This document shows positions 8,500 to 17,135 of a stretch of DNA of 64,000 bases, one piece after another. The translations under genes were made by a program, and so were the position numbers. Numbering within the stretch: position 1 is the stretch's first letter; each line of letters opens with the position of its first letter. The notes below the pieces were generated by a model. It did no database searches and was not told the origin of the DNA. It saw only the letters and a program-made list of their open reading frames with translations. Location: NCBI RefSeq assembly GCF_024722015.1, contig NZ_JANQBD010000034.1:1-64000 (forward strand). Direction: 5' to 3'. This DNA is from Paenibacillus radicis (ex Xue et al. 2023) (GTDB taxonomy: Bacteria; Bacillota; Bacilli; Paenibacillales; NBRC-103111).

Positions 8500-9735
8500 A
8501 TGTTTAATAACGTATTGAATCTGTTGATCCTTATTCTTTGCGGCCTGCTCGCAGCCTATTGGGGAATTCATGAGGGTGGGCGGTCGGCATGGCTTTGTAC
8601 GTATGGGATAGGGACGCTGCTGGTTTATCTTGGTATGGTGTATATAAGTTTTCCATCGAGGATCCGAGTACATCGGTCTATTGAACATTCCCGCTGCTGG
8701 AGCGGAGAAGCGATAATGATGGAACTGCGAATGTATTTTCGTGGATTTTCGATACCGTCGGTTTGGCTGTCTATTGAGGAAATCTGGAGCCATATAGGAA
8801 CTGAGGAGAAGGTCGTCTTTAAGGATACCTATCGGCCCTCCTTGTCGAGAGCTGCTAAGCTAAATGCGGTAATACCGGGTCTACCGCGAGGCTTGTACCG
8901 ATTGGAAGCGATGACGATAAGCATAAGCGATGCATTCGGGCTGCTGCATATCAGCCGGAAAGTACCGGTTGGGGAGCACGAGCTGCAGGTACTGCCCAGA
9001 CCAAGGCCCCAGCAGCCGAATCTGGACGGCGCTGGAGGGGAACTCCAGCGCCGCAGTCGGCAGCAGCAGCTGCAGCGGCTGGCCGCGTCCCCGTTGATCT
9101 ACGGGACGCGGCCCTACGCGCCGGGGGATCCGCTAAGCCGGATCCACTGGCGCGCGACCGCGCGCGCAGGCGCTCTGCGCGCCAAAGAGTCGGAGCAGCC
9201 CGGCATGGACCGGCTGCTCATCTGTATCGACGCGGCCGCAGGCCCCTCGAACGCAGCCGCGTTCGAATCGGCCATCGAGGCCGCGGCAGGGCTGGCCAAG
9301 CGCGCGCTGGAGCTTGGCTTGACCGTACGCCTTGCCGCGTCTGATCGGCAAGGCCGTGCCCTGGAGGCGCAGGGGCGCGAGCGCCTCTCTGAGCTGCTCC
9401 GGCTGCTCGCACTGCTGCCGTGCAATGGCGACCGCCCCTTGGCGGCGTTGGTGCAGCGGGAGACGCTGCACCTCGGCCCGGGGGCCGGGGTCGCCATCAT
9501 CACGGCACAGCCGGATGAGCAGCTGCTGCACTTGCTGTGCCGGCTGCGTTCACGCGCCGTGCAGTTGGTGTACATCCACAGCGAGGCCAATGGGCCGGAC
9601 GCTGTGGAGCAGTGGCGGCGGCAGGCTCAGGCCGCGCGCTGGCGGTTTACGGCGGTTGGCGCGCTAAGCCGCCGCACCGCCGAAGGAGGTGCTGGCGATG
9701 TCGCAGATGCCAATCGATCCGCCGCCGTTATTTAA
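8500..9735 (+). CDS. DUF58 domain-containing membrane protein
   Basis: A 411-residue protein with two N-terminal membrane segments (LLILILCGLLAAYWGIH and the following hydrophobic stretch to about residue 48), a beta-rich middle domain and the DUF58 signature YAPGDPLSRIHWRATAR near residue 206, leading into a von Willebrand-like C-terminal part (LLICIDAAAGP). Eleven bases after MoxR, and its 3' end overlaps the next gene by 38 bases, so translation is probably coupled. DUF58 proteins partner MoxR in envelope-associated processes of unclear mechanism. The second half (about 9000-9700) is far richer in G+C than its surroundings and alanine/arginine-rich. Confidence 0.88.
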   Translation: MFNNVLNLLILILCGLLAAYWGIHEGGRSAWLCTYGIGTLLVYLGMVYISFPSRIRVHRSIEHSRCWSGEAIMMELRMYFRGFSIPSVWLSIEEIWSHIGTEEKVVFKDTYRPSLSRAAKLNAVIPGLPRGLYRLEAMTISISDAFGLLHISRKVPVGEHELQVLPRPRPQQPNLDGAGGELQRRSRQQQLQRLAASPLIYGTRPYAPGDPLSRIHWRATARAGALRAKESEQPGMDRLLICIDAAAGPSNAAAFESAIEAAAGLAKRALELGLTVRLAASDRQGRALEAQGRERLSELLRLLALLPCNGDRPLAALVQRETLHLGPGAGVAIITAQPDEQLLHLLCRLRSRAVQLVYIHSEANGPDAVEQWRRQAQAARWRFTAVGALSRRTAEGGAGDVADANRSAAVI

Positions 9736-12256
9736 AGCGGCGCCTCCGCTGCCTCAGGCAGCTTCCAGAATTCCAGCCGCCTCAGCGCGGCTTGTATCCG
9801 CCCTGCTGCTGTTCTGGCTTCTGCGAGAATGGATTATTCCCTTGGAGCGATTATCTGACATCACGGAAGTGTACAGCACTACGCCCTTTTTGATCGCCTT
9901 TGGCCTGTTTTTGGTCCTCGATATGCTTCGCGTGCCGGGGGGAGCCGCATGGCCATTAAAGGCTATAGTAATCATTGGAGCTGCAGCAGTGCTGCATAGC
10001 GGTAGCTGGCTGCCTGGTGGAAGCTGGTGGGCTGGGTGGCTGAGCGATCTCACAGGAGATGCGCTCAACATCGCGCAAGGGAGATTCTCGGAGCTTGAGC
10101 CTGTAACCCGGACCATGCTGTTCCTGGGAGGCTGGTCGTTCTTCATATGGGTTGTACATTCTTTTGCTGCTGAGCGTCAACAGATCGGTTGGTTTGTGCT
10201 GATGACTTTATTTTATTTGGTGCTGCTTCAGCTCATATTTGATATTGATATGTCACTTTCCCTGCTGAGTGCTTCGGGAGCCGGGCTGTTGCTGCAGGGC
10301 TCGCTTCAAGCCGATCGTTGGCTGCGTTGGTATCAAGAATCACCCCGAGTCCAACCGCTTGCCAAACCTCGCATAGCAGGAGGCGCTGTGGCTTCTTTGA
10401 TTGCCAGCTTCACTGTTGCAGGCTTATGCTTGCTCGGGGCATGGATTGGAGCCGGGCAGCATCCTCGGGAAGGCAAGGCAGTTGATTGGTCCGAATACGT
10501 ATATAAATGGCGGCAGGCGCTTCCCATATCAGCATGGAATGGATCAAGTAATTCGGCTGATGGACGTAAAACAGGCTATGGTGCAGACGATTCCAAGCTT
10601 GGCTTTCCTTTGAAGCCTGATGACCATTTTGCTTTTACAGCACGTACAACACAGCTTACCTACTGGCGAGGTGAGGCTAAAAATATATATACAGGACAAG
10701 GCTGGGGACAGACGTATTCCCAACCTGTTCAGAACCTGATGGATTCCGCACTCACAGCTGCTGCTTCTTACAGTCAGGCGTCGAACAGCTCAACCGGCAC
10801 AGCTAAAACGCTCGTGCATCAAGAGGTGACCCTTTGGCAAAAAGGACTCGACAACCAATTGTTTCTTGGCGGTGAATTGTTTAAAATTGATGAGCTTATC
10901 TCCAAAGAGGGAGAGCCCATTTCACCTGAATGGATATGGAAAAACAAGCTGACAGACCGCGTTCTTCTCCCAGCTATGGCGGATCCTCTTGCTTCTTATA
11001 AGGTTCAGGTGCTAGCCTGGAATCCTTTACCGCCATTGGCGGACAGCTCTGCTGATTATGTGTTGACGGATGCCTTTAAAAACACATATTTACAGCTTCC
11101 AGATAAACTTCCGTCACGAGTTGCGGAGTTGGCTATGAAAATTACAAAAAGTAAGGATTCCTCTTATGAAAAGGTAAAAGCTATCGAACAATTTTTGCAG
11201 GAGAATTACTCCTACAGCATGGAGCGGGGCAGACCGCCTTCGGCTGGGCAAGATTTGGTTGATCAGTTTTTGTTCGAGCAGGGAGTAGGCTATTGCGATC
11301 ATTTTTCTTCTGCTATGGTCGTCATGCTTCGGACAATTGGAATTCCTGCACGCTGGGTAAAAGGCTTTGCACCCGGTGAAGTCATTGCAGTGGAAAAGCT
11401 TAATTCGAGTACGAGGTCCGCTTCGTCGTTGATAGCTGAACAGCCAGCATCTTTTGATGCCGCTGCTGAAGCAGAGGAAGTGAGAGGCTTATCAACACCA
11501 CTTAATGATTCTATTTACACCGTGGAAGTGCGTAATAAAGATGCTCATTCGTGGGTGGAGGTTTATTTCCCGACAGCAGGGTGGATACCATTCGATCCAA
11601 CACCCGGCTTTAATGAGAGTAGGGTACTCCAAATTAAGACGGCTGCAGACTCTGCTTCTGCTAGTGACAATGGAATTGGACACAAAGAAGATAGCGAGCT
11701 GCCTTTATCAGGAGGTTATGCCCTCCTTCAATTTGTACCGTCGCTGGGGCAAATTATCCCCATGCTTCGCAGATTGACTGCTGTATTACCCACATATGCC
11801 AAGGAGATTGTCCCGCTTCTCCACAGCATAGTCTTGTGGACGAAGCCTTGGTTACCTTTATTCCTGTGCATAGTAATTGGAGTTTTCTTGACATTTCTTA
11901 TCCACATGTGGATAAGAAAATATCGTAGCAGGTCTATTTTTTACTCGCGGCTCGGAGCTGGAGAACGAGAATCATCGGGCCTCTCAGGGACTATGAGGAA
12001 TTGGACGGCCATGCGCTTATCAGAGCGTTTATGGAAAAAGCTGCAGCGGCGGTGGGGAGCTGCGGGTGCATCTCAGACGATGCGGGAGTATCTGCTTACA
12101 AGGCCGTTCACTACAGATGCCCAGCGCAGTGCACTGCTTCGGCTGGTACGGCTGTTGGAAGCTATCCGGTACCACAACGGACCCGGACGGATGACATACA
12201 GCCAGCTGCAAATAGCTTGGCGCGAGTTTAAAAAGGCATCAAACGGTACGCAATGA
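9698..12256 (+). CDS. Transglutaminase-like membrane protein (TgpA type)
   Basis: An 852-residue protein. Hydrophobic segments fill residues about 25-250, a periplasm-like exterior region holds the papain-fold transglutaminase core, and a further membrane helix precedes the C-terminal DUF4129-like tail. Catalytic triad candidates are Cys in GVGYCDHFSSAMV (near 529), His in DAHSWVEVYF (near 614) and Asp in FDPTPGF (near 631). ATG 9698 is chosen because AAGGAGG ends 8 bases before it; GTG 9689 overlaps that site. Ends the MoxR/DUF58 operon and is followed by a terminator. The coding DNA at 11894-11919 is a perfect palindrome of two DnaA boxes. Confidence 0.92.
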   Translation: MSQMPIDPPPLFKAAPPLPQAASRIPAASARLVSALLLFWLLREWIIPLERLSDITEVYSTTPFLIAFGLFLVLDMLRVPGGAAWPLKAIVIIGAAAVLHSGSWLPGGSWWAGWLSDLTGDALNIAQGRFSELEPVTRTMLFLGGWSFFIWVVHSFAAERQQIGWFVLMTLFYLVLLQLIFDIDMSLSLLSASGAGLLLQGSLQADRWLRWYQESPRVQPLAKPRIAGGAVASLIASFTVAGLCLLGAWIGAGQHPREGKAVDWSEYVYKWRQALPISAWNGSSNSADGRKTGYGADDSKLGFPLKPDDHFAFTARTTQLTYWRGEAKNIYTGQGWGQTYSQPVQNLMDSALTAAASYSQASNSSTGTAKTLVHQEVTLWQKGLDNQLFLGGELFKIDELISKEGEPISPEWIWKNKLTDRVLLPAMADPLASYKVQVLAWNPLPPLADSSADYVLTDAFKNTYLQLPDKLPSRVAELAMKITKSKDSSYEKVKAIEQFLQENYSYSMERGRPPSAGQDLVDQFLFEQGVGYCDHFSSAMVVMLRTIGIPARWVKGFAPGEVIAVEKLNSSTRSASSLIAEQPASFDAAAEAEEVRGLSTPLNDSIYTVEVRNKDAHSWVEVYFPTAGWIPFDPTPGFNESRVLQIKTAADSASASDNGIGHKEDSELPLSGGYALLQFVPSLGQIIPMLRRLTAVLPTYAKEIVPLLHSIVLWTKPWLPLFLCIVIGVFLTFLIHMWIRKYRSRSIFYSRLGAGERESSGLSGTMRNWTAMRLSERLWKKLQRRWGAAGASQTMREYLLTRPFTTDAQRSALLRLVRLLEAIRYHNGPGRMTYSQLQIAWREFKKASNGTQ
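11894..11919. repeat. 26-bp perfect palindrome made of two head-to-head DnaA boxes
   Basis: TTTCTTATCCACA is followed directly by its reverse complement TGTGGATAAGAAA. It contains the consensus DnaA 9-mer TTATCCACA at 11898-11906 and its complement at 11907-11915. It is inside the transglutaminase coding region and is read there as LIHMWIR. Confidence 0.85.
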
Positions 12257-12295
12257 GTTTATGTAAGCGGATAAGATATTTATGTGTACTGAAAA

Positions 12296-12327
12296 ACAGC
12301 CTGTGGATCAGCTCCATAGGCTGTTTT
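12296..12327 (+). terminator. Terminator after the transglutaminase gene
   Basis: ACAGCCTGTGGA / TCCATAGGCTGT hairpin with one G-U pair, loop TCAGC region, followed by TTTT. Confidence 0.8.
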
Positions 12328-12682
12328 CATTGTTGCATAGCTGTTGATATCCATGTTAATTATGTGCATAACTATGGGCAAATTGTTTATAACTATGTGG
12401 ATAAGTGTGAATTATCTGAAAAATGCAGGTTAGTATGTGTATATGTTGTTAACCTTTATTATTAATAGTAGGACCTATCTATGTGGTAAATGATAAATGG
12501 AATAATAATAAATGATTATGACCCCTTTAAATGGAGTGGAGATAAATGAATTGCAATAAAGCTTTTCTCATACAGGCATTGCCCTTTCTAATTAGGAAGC
12601 TTATAATATTACCTATTGATTTAGCAGAGCGTTGAGCCGAGTGAAGCAGGGATTTGCTTAATAAATAAGCAAGTGACCTATT
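12328..12682. other. AT-rich intergenic DNA before the guaA leader repeats
   Basis: No gene is supported. It holds one perfect DnaA box (TGTGGATAA, 12396-12404) and one with a single mismatch (TGTGCATAA, 12363-12371). Further right is a small hairpin, TTGCTTA / TAAGCAA (12654-12660 / 12666-12672), that begins the structured part of the guaA leader. The promoter of guaA must lie here but no convincing -35/-10 pair was found. Confidence 0.5.
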
Positions 12683-12771
12683 GAAAACTCAGCTGATGCG
12701 TACGAAGTCAGTTTTCTAACGAAAACTCAGTCAATGCTTACGAAAGAAAGTTTTCTAAAGAAAACTCATAG
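12683..12771 (+). repeat. Tandem hairpin repeats in the guaA leader (2.3 copies)
   Basis: Unit 1 (12683-12720) and unit 2 (12721-12759) both begin GAAAACTCAG, contain TGCKTACGAA and end AGTTTTCTAA. Within each, GAAAACT and AGTTTTC can pair into a hairpin. A third, truncated copy starts at 12760 (GAAAACTCA) and runs straight into the guaA ribosome site TAGGAGG. The third GAAAACT could therefore also pair with the AGTTTTC of unit 2, giving alternative folds near the ribosome site. This is not a purine riboswitch. The regulatory role is inferred. Confidence 0.6.
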
Positions 12772-12780
12772 GAGGAAATT

Positions 12781-14319
12781 ATGGATAAACCGAATGAACT
12801 TATTGTCGTATTAGATTTCGGAGGGCAGTACAATCAACTGATAGCCCGTCGGATTCGTGATTTGGGAGTGTATAGTGAGCTGCTGCCTTACAATACAACC
12901 GCGGACAAATTAAAGCAGCTTTCACCTAAAGGAATTGTTTTCTCTGGCGGACCATCAAGCGTGTATGGAGAAAACTCCCCGATTGTTGATCCAGCCATCT
13001 ATGACCTGGGTATCCCTATTTTCGGTATTTGTTACGGTATGCAGCTAATAGCCCATCAGCTTCAAGGCAAGGTGGAAAGAGCATCCAAACGGGAATATGG
13101 CAAAGCAGAAGTGGATTTTGCGGATCATTGTCAGTTAGTCCATGGCTTGGACAAGCAGCAAACCGTATGGATGAGCCATGGCGACCATGTAGTTGAACTT
13201 CCTACAGGTTTTGTTGTTGATGCCAGCACGGATCATGCTCCAGTTGCAGCAATGAGTCACCCGGATAAAAATATATTTGGCGTCCAATTTCATCCAGAGG
13301 TTCGCCATTCCGTTTTTGGTAATGACATGATTCATAACTTCCTGTACCGAGTATGCGGTTGTGTGGGGCAGTGGAGTATGGAAAGCTTCATCGAGGACAC
13401 AATTCGTGATATCCGTACACAAGTCGGCGACAAAAAGGTGCTATGTGCACTTAGCGGCGGCGTGGATTCTTCCGTTGTTGCAATATTGCTTCACAAAGCA
13501 ATTGGCGATCAACTGACATGTATGTTTATTGATCATGGTTTGCTGCGCAAAGGGGAAGCGGAAGGTGTTATGGAAACCTTTGTTGGCAAATTCGATATGA
13601 AGGTTGTTAAAATCGATGCCCGTGATCGTTTTATGGGTAAGCTTGCCGGAGTAGATGATCCTGAGCAAAAGCGGAAGCTGATCGGAACGGAATTCATTCG
13701 CGTGTTTGAGGAAGAATCGGAGCAGTTTGATGATTTCGCCTTTTTGGCGCAAGGAACGCTGTATACCGATATCGTAGAGAGCGGAACAGCTACTGCACAT
13801 ACTATCAAGTCGCATCATAATGTAGGCGGTCTTCCAGAGGATATGAAATTCGAGCTGGTCGAACCGTTGAAGGCTTTGTTTAAAGATGAAGTGCGTAAAG
13901 TAGGCGAAGAATGCGGCCTGCCAGCAGAAATCGTATGGCGTCAGCCATTCCCGGGTCCGGGTCTTGCAATCCGCGTGCTGGGTGAAGTAACTGAGGAGAA
14001 GCTGACTATTGTTCGTGAATCCGATGCTATCCTGCGTGATGAAATTGCCAAAGCGGGTCTGGATCGCGAGATATGGCAGTATTTCACTGCGCTTCCAAAC
14101 ATGAAAAGTGTTGGCGTAATGGGAGATGCTCGCACGTATTCCTACACGGTAGGTATTCGCGCAGTAACCTCCATCGATGGTATGACTGCCGATTGGGCAC
14201 GTATTCCATGGGATGTTCTTGAAAAAATATCGGTGCGTATTGTTAACGAAGTGGATAATGTAAACCGTATTGTCTATGACATTACTTCCAAGCCGCCAGC
14301 TACTATTGAGTGGGAATAA
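12781..14319 (+). CDS. guaA: GMP synthase (glutamine-hydrolysing)
   Basis: A 512-residue enzyme of the usual length that converts XMP to GMP using ATP and glutamine, in the cytosol. The N-terminal class I glutamine amidotransferase has [12 protein letters not shown], the nucleophile Cys in GICYGMQL (about residue 83) and GVQFHPEV. The ATP pyrophosphatase domain has LSGGVDSSV (about 223). The dimerisation domain ends in the family-typical [23 protein letters not shown] lies 6 bases before the ATG. It carries its own structured leader and terminator, and the next gene is a purine permease under a guanine riboswitch, so guanine supply is grouped here. Confidence 0.98.
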   Translation: MDKPNELIVVLDFGGQYNQLIARRIRDLGVYSELLPYNTTADKLKQLSPKGIVFSGGPSSVYGENSPIVDPAIYDLGIPIFGICYGMQLIAHQLQGKVERASKREYGKAEVDFADHCQLVHGLDKQQTVWMSHGDHVVELPTGFVVDASTDHAPVAAMSHPDKNIFGVQFHPEVRHSVFGNDMIHNFLYRVCGCVGQWSMESFIEDTIRDIRTQVGDKKVLCALSGGVDSSVVAILLHKAIGDQLTCMFIDHGLLRKGEAEGVMETFVGKFDMKVVKIDARDRFMGKLAGVDDPEQKRKLIGTEFIRVFEEESEQFDDFAFLAQGTLYTDIVESGTATAHTIKSHHNVGGLPEDMKFELVEPLKALFKDEVRKVGEECGLPAEIVWRQPFPGPGLAIRVLGEVTEEKLTIVRESDAILRDEIAKAGLDREIWQYFTALPNMKSVGVMGDARTYSYTVGIRAVTSIDGMTADWARIPWDVLEKISVRIVNEVDNVNRIVYDITSKPPATIEWE

Positions 14320-14340
14320 TAGGTAAGTAGTGATGGGAAA

Positions 14341-14378
14341 AGTCGTTTCTTTCCTCTTTTGGAAGAAGCGGCTTTTTC
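14341..14378 (+). terminator. Terminator after guaA
   Basis: AGTCGTTTCTT pairs with AAGAAGCGGCT with G-U pairs allowed; a run of five T residues follows. Confidence 0.85.
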
Positions 14379-14512
14379 TTATGCCCTATTTCTAGTGATT
14401 TTAATAAATAAACCGAACATGAAGAAAAAAAAACTCCTGAATGTTCGGAAAAGCAATTGACAAGTGAAGGTATCACTCTTAGAATAAGTGATGAATATTA
14501 AGGGAATAACAG

Positions 14513-14580
14513 TTTCGTATAATCTCGGGAATCGGCCTGGGAGTCTCTACGAGATCACCGTAAATGATCTGGCTACGAAC
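14513..14580 (+). ncRNA. Purine (guanine-type) riboswitch aptamer
   Basis: The layout of the xpt/pbuX aptamer is recognisable: P1 TTCGTA (14514-14519) with TACGAA (14574-14579), the conserved TATAATC start of J1/2, a P2 stem around TCGGGAATCGGCCTGGGA, the J2/3 segment GTCTCTAC, P3 around GATCACCGTAAATGATC with its conserved CCGTAAAT loop side, and J3/1 ending GGCTACG. The base that sets specificity (position 74 in B. subtilis numbering) is C at 14573. Guanine/hypoxanthine binders have C here, adenine binders have U. The downstream hairpin at 14687-14709 is the likely off-state terminator. Confidence 0.9.
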
Positions 14581-14686
14581 AAACAAAGCGGAAGACGTTT
14601 AACGTACACTGTGTAACAGAGCTCACGGCACATCCTGCTGTGCATCTGTATGCGCAATTGCTTACCGTCCCGACTTTGCTTGCGGG

Positions 14687-14716
14687 CTCAGCAGAGAGAT
14701 CATGCTGAGTTTATTT
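14687..14716 (+). terminator. Attenuator terminator of the guanine riboswitch
   Basis: CTCAGCA / TGCTGAG stem (14687-14693 / 14703-14709) followed by TTTATTT, between the aptamer and the permease start. The 110 bases between aptamer and hairpin hold no gene. Confidence 0.6.
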
Positions 14717-14750
14717 CGTTGTTCCAAAAACCATTTGGAGGGATTTGGGG

Positions 14751-16148
14751 ATGGATCGATTTTTTAAGCTAAAAGAAAACGGTACTACCGTACGTACGGA
14801 GATCATGGCAGGCTTAACGACGTTCATGACAATGGCGTATATTCTCGCGGTAAATCCGAACATTCTAAGTAATTTCGGATCTGGTGCGACGGGCATGGAT
14901 TGGACTGCGGTGTTTTTGGCAACAGCTATTGCTGCAGGCGTTATGACCATTGCGATGGGCCTGTTTGTTAATTTTCCTGTTGCTTTAGCTCCGGGGATGG
15001 GCTTAAATGCATATTTTGCTACAGTGATTCTATCTTCACAAGGTCAGTTTACGTTTCAAATGGGACTAGCTGCTGTATTCATTTCCGGATTGATTTTTAT
15101 TGTACTAACGGTTACGAAGGTACGCCAATTGCTTTTAGTTGCAGTGCCGGATAGCTTGAAGCATGCCATCACGGTAGGGATTGGGTTGTTTATTACAATT
15201 ATTGGTTTGAAGAATAGCGGTTTGCTTACGGTAGCTGTGGAATCAACTAAAGATATTCCTGCTCATAAGTTTGTGGATGTGCTTTCTTTTGAAACCGTCT
15301 TCCATATGGGGAGTCTTAAAGATCCTGGAGTATTGCTTTGCATTATTGGTTTGTTTTTAATCTCGATTTTGATGGTGCTGCGGGTTCGCGGTGCAATATT
15401 ATTAGGTATTTTGCTGACAACCGTTGTTGGCTACTTTATGGGTCAAGTAAACCTGGGTATGTTGACTGATGCTAAAACGAATTGGGTTCCTGACATGGGT
15501 AAATTAGCCTTTGGTCAATTTGATTTCAAAGGTTTGATGAATGTGGGAATTATTTCAGTAATTGCAACCTTTACTTTTGTGGAGCTGTTCGATACATTTG
15601 GTACTCTAGTGGGTACCGCAAACCGTGCTGGCTTTATGAAAAATAAAGAGGAAGGCAACAAAAAAGTCGGCAAAGCTATGATGGTTGATGCTATTGCGGT
15701 CAGTGGCGGCGCTCTGGTGGGTACAAGTACTGTAACTGCGTATGTAGAGAGCGCTGCGGGCGTTGCTCAAGGCGGGCGTACTGGCTTGACTGCTGTAACT
15801 ACTGGCGTGTGCTTTTTGCTGGCGTTGTTCCTTGCTCCAATTGCGGCTCTAATTCCAGGGTCGGCTACTGCAGCGGCGCTAATCATAGTAGGCGTTCTGA
15901 TGATGCAATCTATCAAGGAAGTTGATTTCCAAGATTATGTTGTTGCGATCCCATCCTTCTTTACCATCGTATTCATGCCTTTTACATATAACATCGCAAA
16001 TGGTATCTCGTTCGGTATTGTGTCCTATGTGGTTTTGGCCTCCATTGCTAGTGCTAGTGGTCGTGGGCAATATAAAGTGCATTGGTTGATGTGGGTGTTG
16101 GCTGTGCTTATCGTGCTTCGGTATGTGTTTATCGGTAGTGAAGGATAG
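14751..16148 (+). CDS. pbuG: NCS2-family guanine/hypoxanthine permease (AzgA/PbuG type)
   Basis: A 465-residue polytopic membrane protein. N-terminal TVRTEIMAGLTTFMTMAYIL, NPNIL and ALAPGMGLNAYFA are signatures of the AzgA/PbuG/PbuO branch of nucleobase:cation symporters. TFVELFDTFGTLVGTANRAG and ALVGTSTVTAYVESAAG are the conserved substrate-site helices. Around 12-14 membrane segments are apparent. ATG 14751 is chosen because GGAGGGA ends 7 bases before it. The upstream guanine riboswitch predicts that expression falls when guanine is plentiful, which fits a guanine/hypoxanthine importer. Confidence 0.92.
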   Translation: MDRFFKLKENGTTVRTEIMAGLTTFMTMAYILAVNPNILSNFGSGATGMDWTAVFLATAIAAGVMTIAMGLFVNFPVALAPGMGLNAYFATVILSSQGQFTFQMGLAAVFISGLIFIVLTVTKVRQLLLVAVPDSLKHAITVGIGLFITIIGLKNSGLLTVAVESTKDIPAHKFVDVLSFETVFHMGSLKDPGVLLCIIGLFLISILMVLRVRGAILLGILLTTVVGYFMGQVNLGMLTDAKTNWVPDMGKLAFGQFDFKGLMNVGIISVIATFTFVELFDTFGTLVGTANRAGFMKNKEEGNKKVGKAMMVDAIAVSGGALVGTSTVTAYVESAAGVAQGGRTGLTAVTTGVCFLLALFLAPIAALIPGSATAAALIIVGVLMMQSIKEVDFQDYVVAIPSFFTIVFMPFTYNIANGISFGIVSYVVLASIASASGRGQYKVHWLMWVLAVLIVLRYVFIGSEG

Positions 16149-16170
16149 TTGACCCAATGTTTGGAATTTG

Positions 16171-16211
16171 CTCCAGTGTTCATTAAATTCATGAGCGCTG
16201 GGGCTTTTTTA
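16171..16211 (+). terminator. Terminator after the purine permease
   Basis: GCTCCAGTGTTCAT pairs imperfectly with ATGAGCGCTGGGGC, followed by six T residues. Confidence 0.8.
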
Positions 16212-16309
16212 ATTGGGGTACATATTTAGCGGCAGGAATAATTGTGTTTATCCGAACAAGCATTTGATGTTAGATTATCTCGTTCAAAAATTTTTTTGTA
16301 ACGTATGCA

Positions 16310-16338
16310 TTGACATTGGATGAGAGGCATACTATACT
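16310..16338 (+). promoter_or_regulatory. Promoter of the T-box / leuA unit
   Basis: A perfect -35 TTGACA (16310-16315) and -10 TATACT (16333-16338) with a 17-base spacer, a few bases before the first T-box leader. Strong vegetative sigma-A-type promoter. Confidence 0.88.
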
Positions 16339-16344
16339 AACAAA

Positions 16345-16646
16345 CAATATCATAAACGCGAAGAACGGGAACAGTAGTCGGTCCAATCTGTACAGAGAGC
16401 TGCGGGTGGTGCAACGCAGTCAGAGAAGCCTATGAAGCTCGCCCGGGAGCGGTGGAACTGAAACGGTGTAGCGCTGCACCTGCAAATAAGTTCTGACGGT
16501 TTGCCTCCGTGAAAGGGTAGTGCTGATGAATACATTCATCCGTACACTAAGCGGATCTCCAGCATAATGCGGAGGTCAACGAGAGTGGTACCGCGATAAG
16601 ACTACAAGGTCTGTCGTCTCTTATACAGAGATGGCAGGCCTTTTTT
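16345..16646 (+). ncRNA. T-box leader 1, leucine (CUC) specifier
   Basis: Stem I features are present: AGTA of the 5' specifier-loop strand (in GAACAGTAG), the AGAGAG bulge, the GGTGGTG distal loop and GAA-G-CTC on the 3' strand, putting a CUC leucine codon at 16438-16440, closed below by CGGG / CCCG. The T-box sequence AGAGTGGTACCGCG is at 16582-16595. The terminator AGGTCTGTCGTCTC / GAGATGGCAGGCCT with six T residues is at 16607-16646. T-boxes sense uncharged tRNA and allow read-through when the amino acid is short. Confidence 0.93.
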
Positions 16647-16675
16647 GGTTATAGGAATTAGCACTAACATCATAA

Positions 16676-16998
16676 CAACAAACGCGAAGAACGGGAGCTA
16701 GTAGAGCATTTCCCTTGTCCAGAGAGCTGCGGGTCGGTGCAACGCAGTCAAGGGAGGCACGAATCTCGCCCGGGAGCGGTAGAGCTAAAACCGGTAGAAC
16801 CACCGGTGTTAGGCTGTAACGGAGGATCCCCACGTGATCGGGGAGCGAAGTAGAAGTTTCAATGCGGCGACATAAGCGCTGCTTGAGGCCTGTATACTTT
16901 GCACAAAGCGGACGCCCTTCGAAGGAAGGGGTCAACAAGAGTGGTACCGCGGCAGCTTAGGCCTGTCGTCTCTTTTCTAGAGACGATGGGCTTTTTTT
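16676..16998 (+). ncRNA. T-box leader 2, leucine (CUC) specifier, tandem to leader 1
   Basis: The same elements recur: GGGAGCTAGTAG, AGAGAG, GGTCGGTG, then GAA-T-CTC-GCCCG with the CUC codon at 16765-16767. The T-box sequence AAGAGTGGTACCGCGG is at 16937-16952 and the terminator GCCTGTCGTCTC / GAGACGATGGGC with seven T residues at 16961-16998. Both leaders begin AACGCGAAGAACGGGA and share most stem I blocks, so one arose by duplication of the other. Transcription must pass two leucine-dependent terminators before leuA. Confidence 0.93.
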
Positions 16999-17135
16999 GT
17001 TGAAAAAAAAGCTGCAAATCCGGCAAAGCACCGACTTTAGGAGGACTACACCACCAGTTCTTCTAGGTGAAAACTGTAATCAAATCTTCGGGCTTGTTGC
17101 CCATCATAGTAAATAAAAATTGGGAGGAATAACAA

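Noticed and set aside
9114-9590. Several long frames on both strands in the DUF58 gene
   Set aside because: The high G+C there removes stop codons in all frames; the products are Arg/Ser/Ala-rich and overlap the well-supported DUF58 gene.
12253-12465. 70-codon frame after the transglutaminase gene
   Set aside because: It runs straight through the terminator hairpin and the DnaA-box region, and has no ribosome site.
12328-12780. Purine riboswitch in front of guaA
   Set aside because: The TATAATC and CCGTAAAT core elements found at 14513-14580 are absent here.
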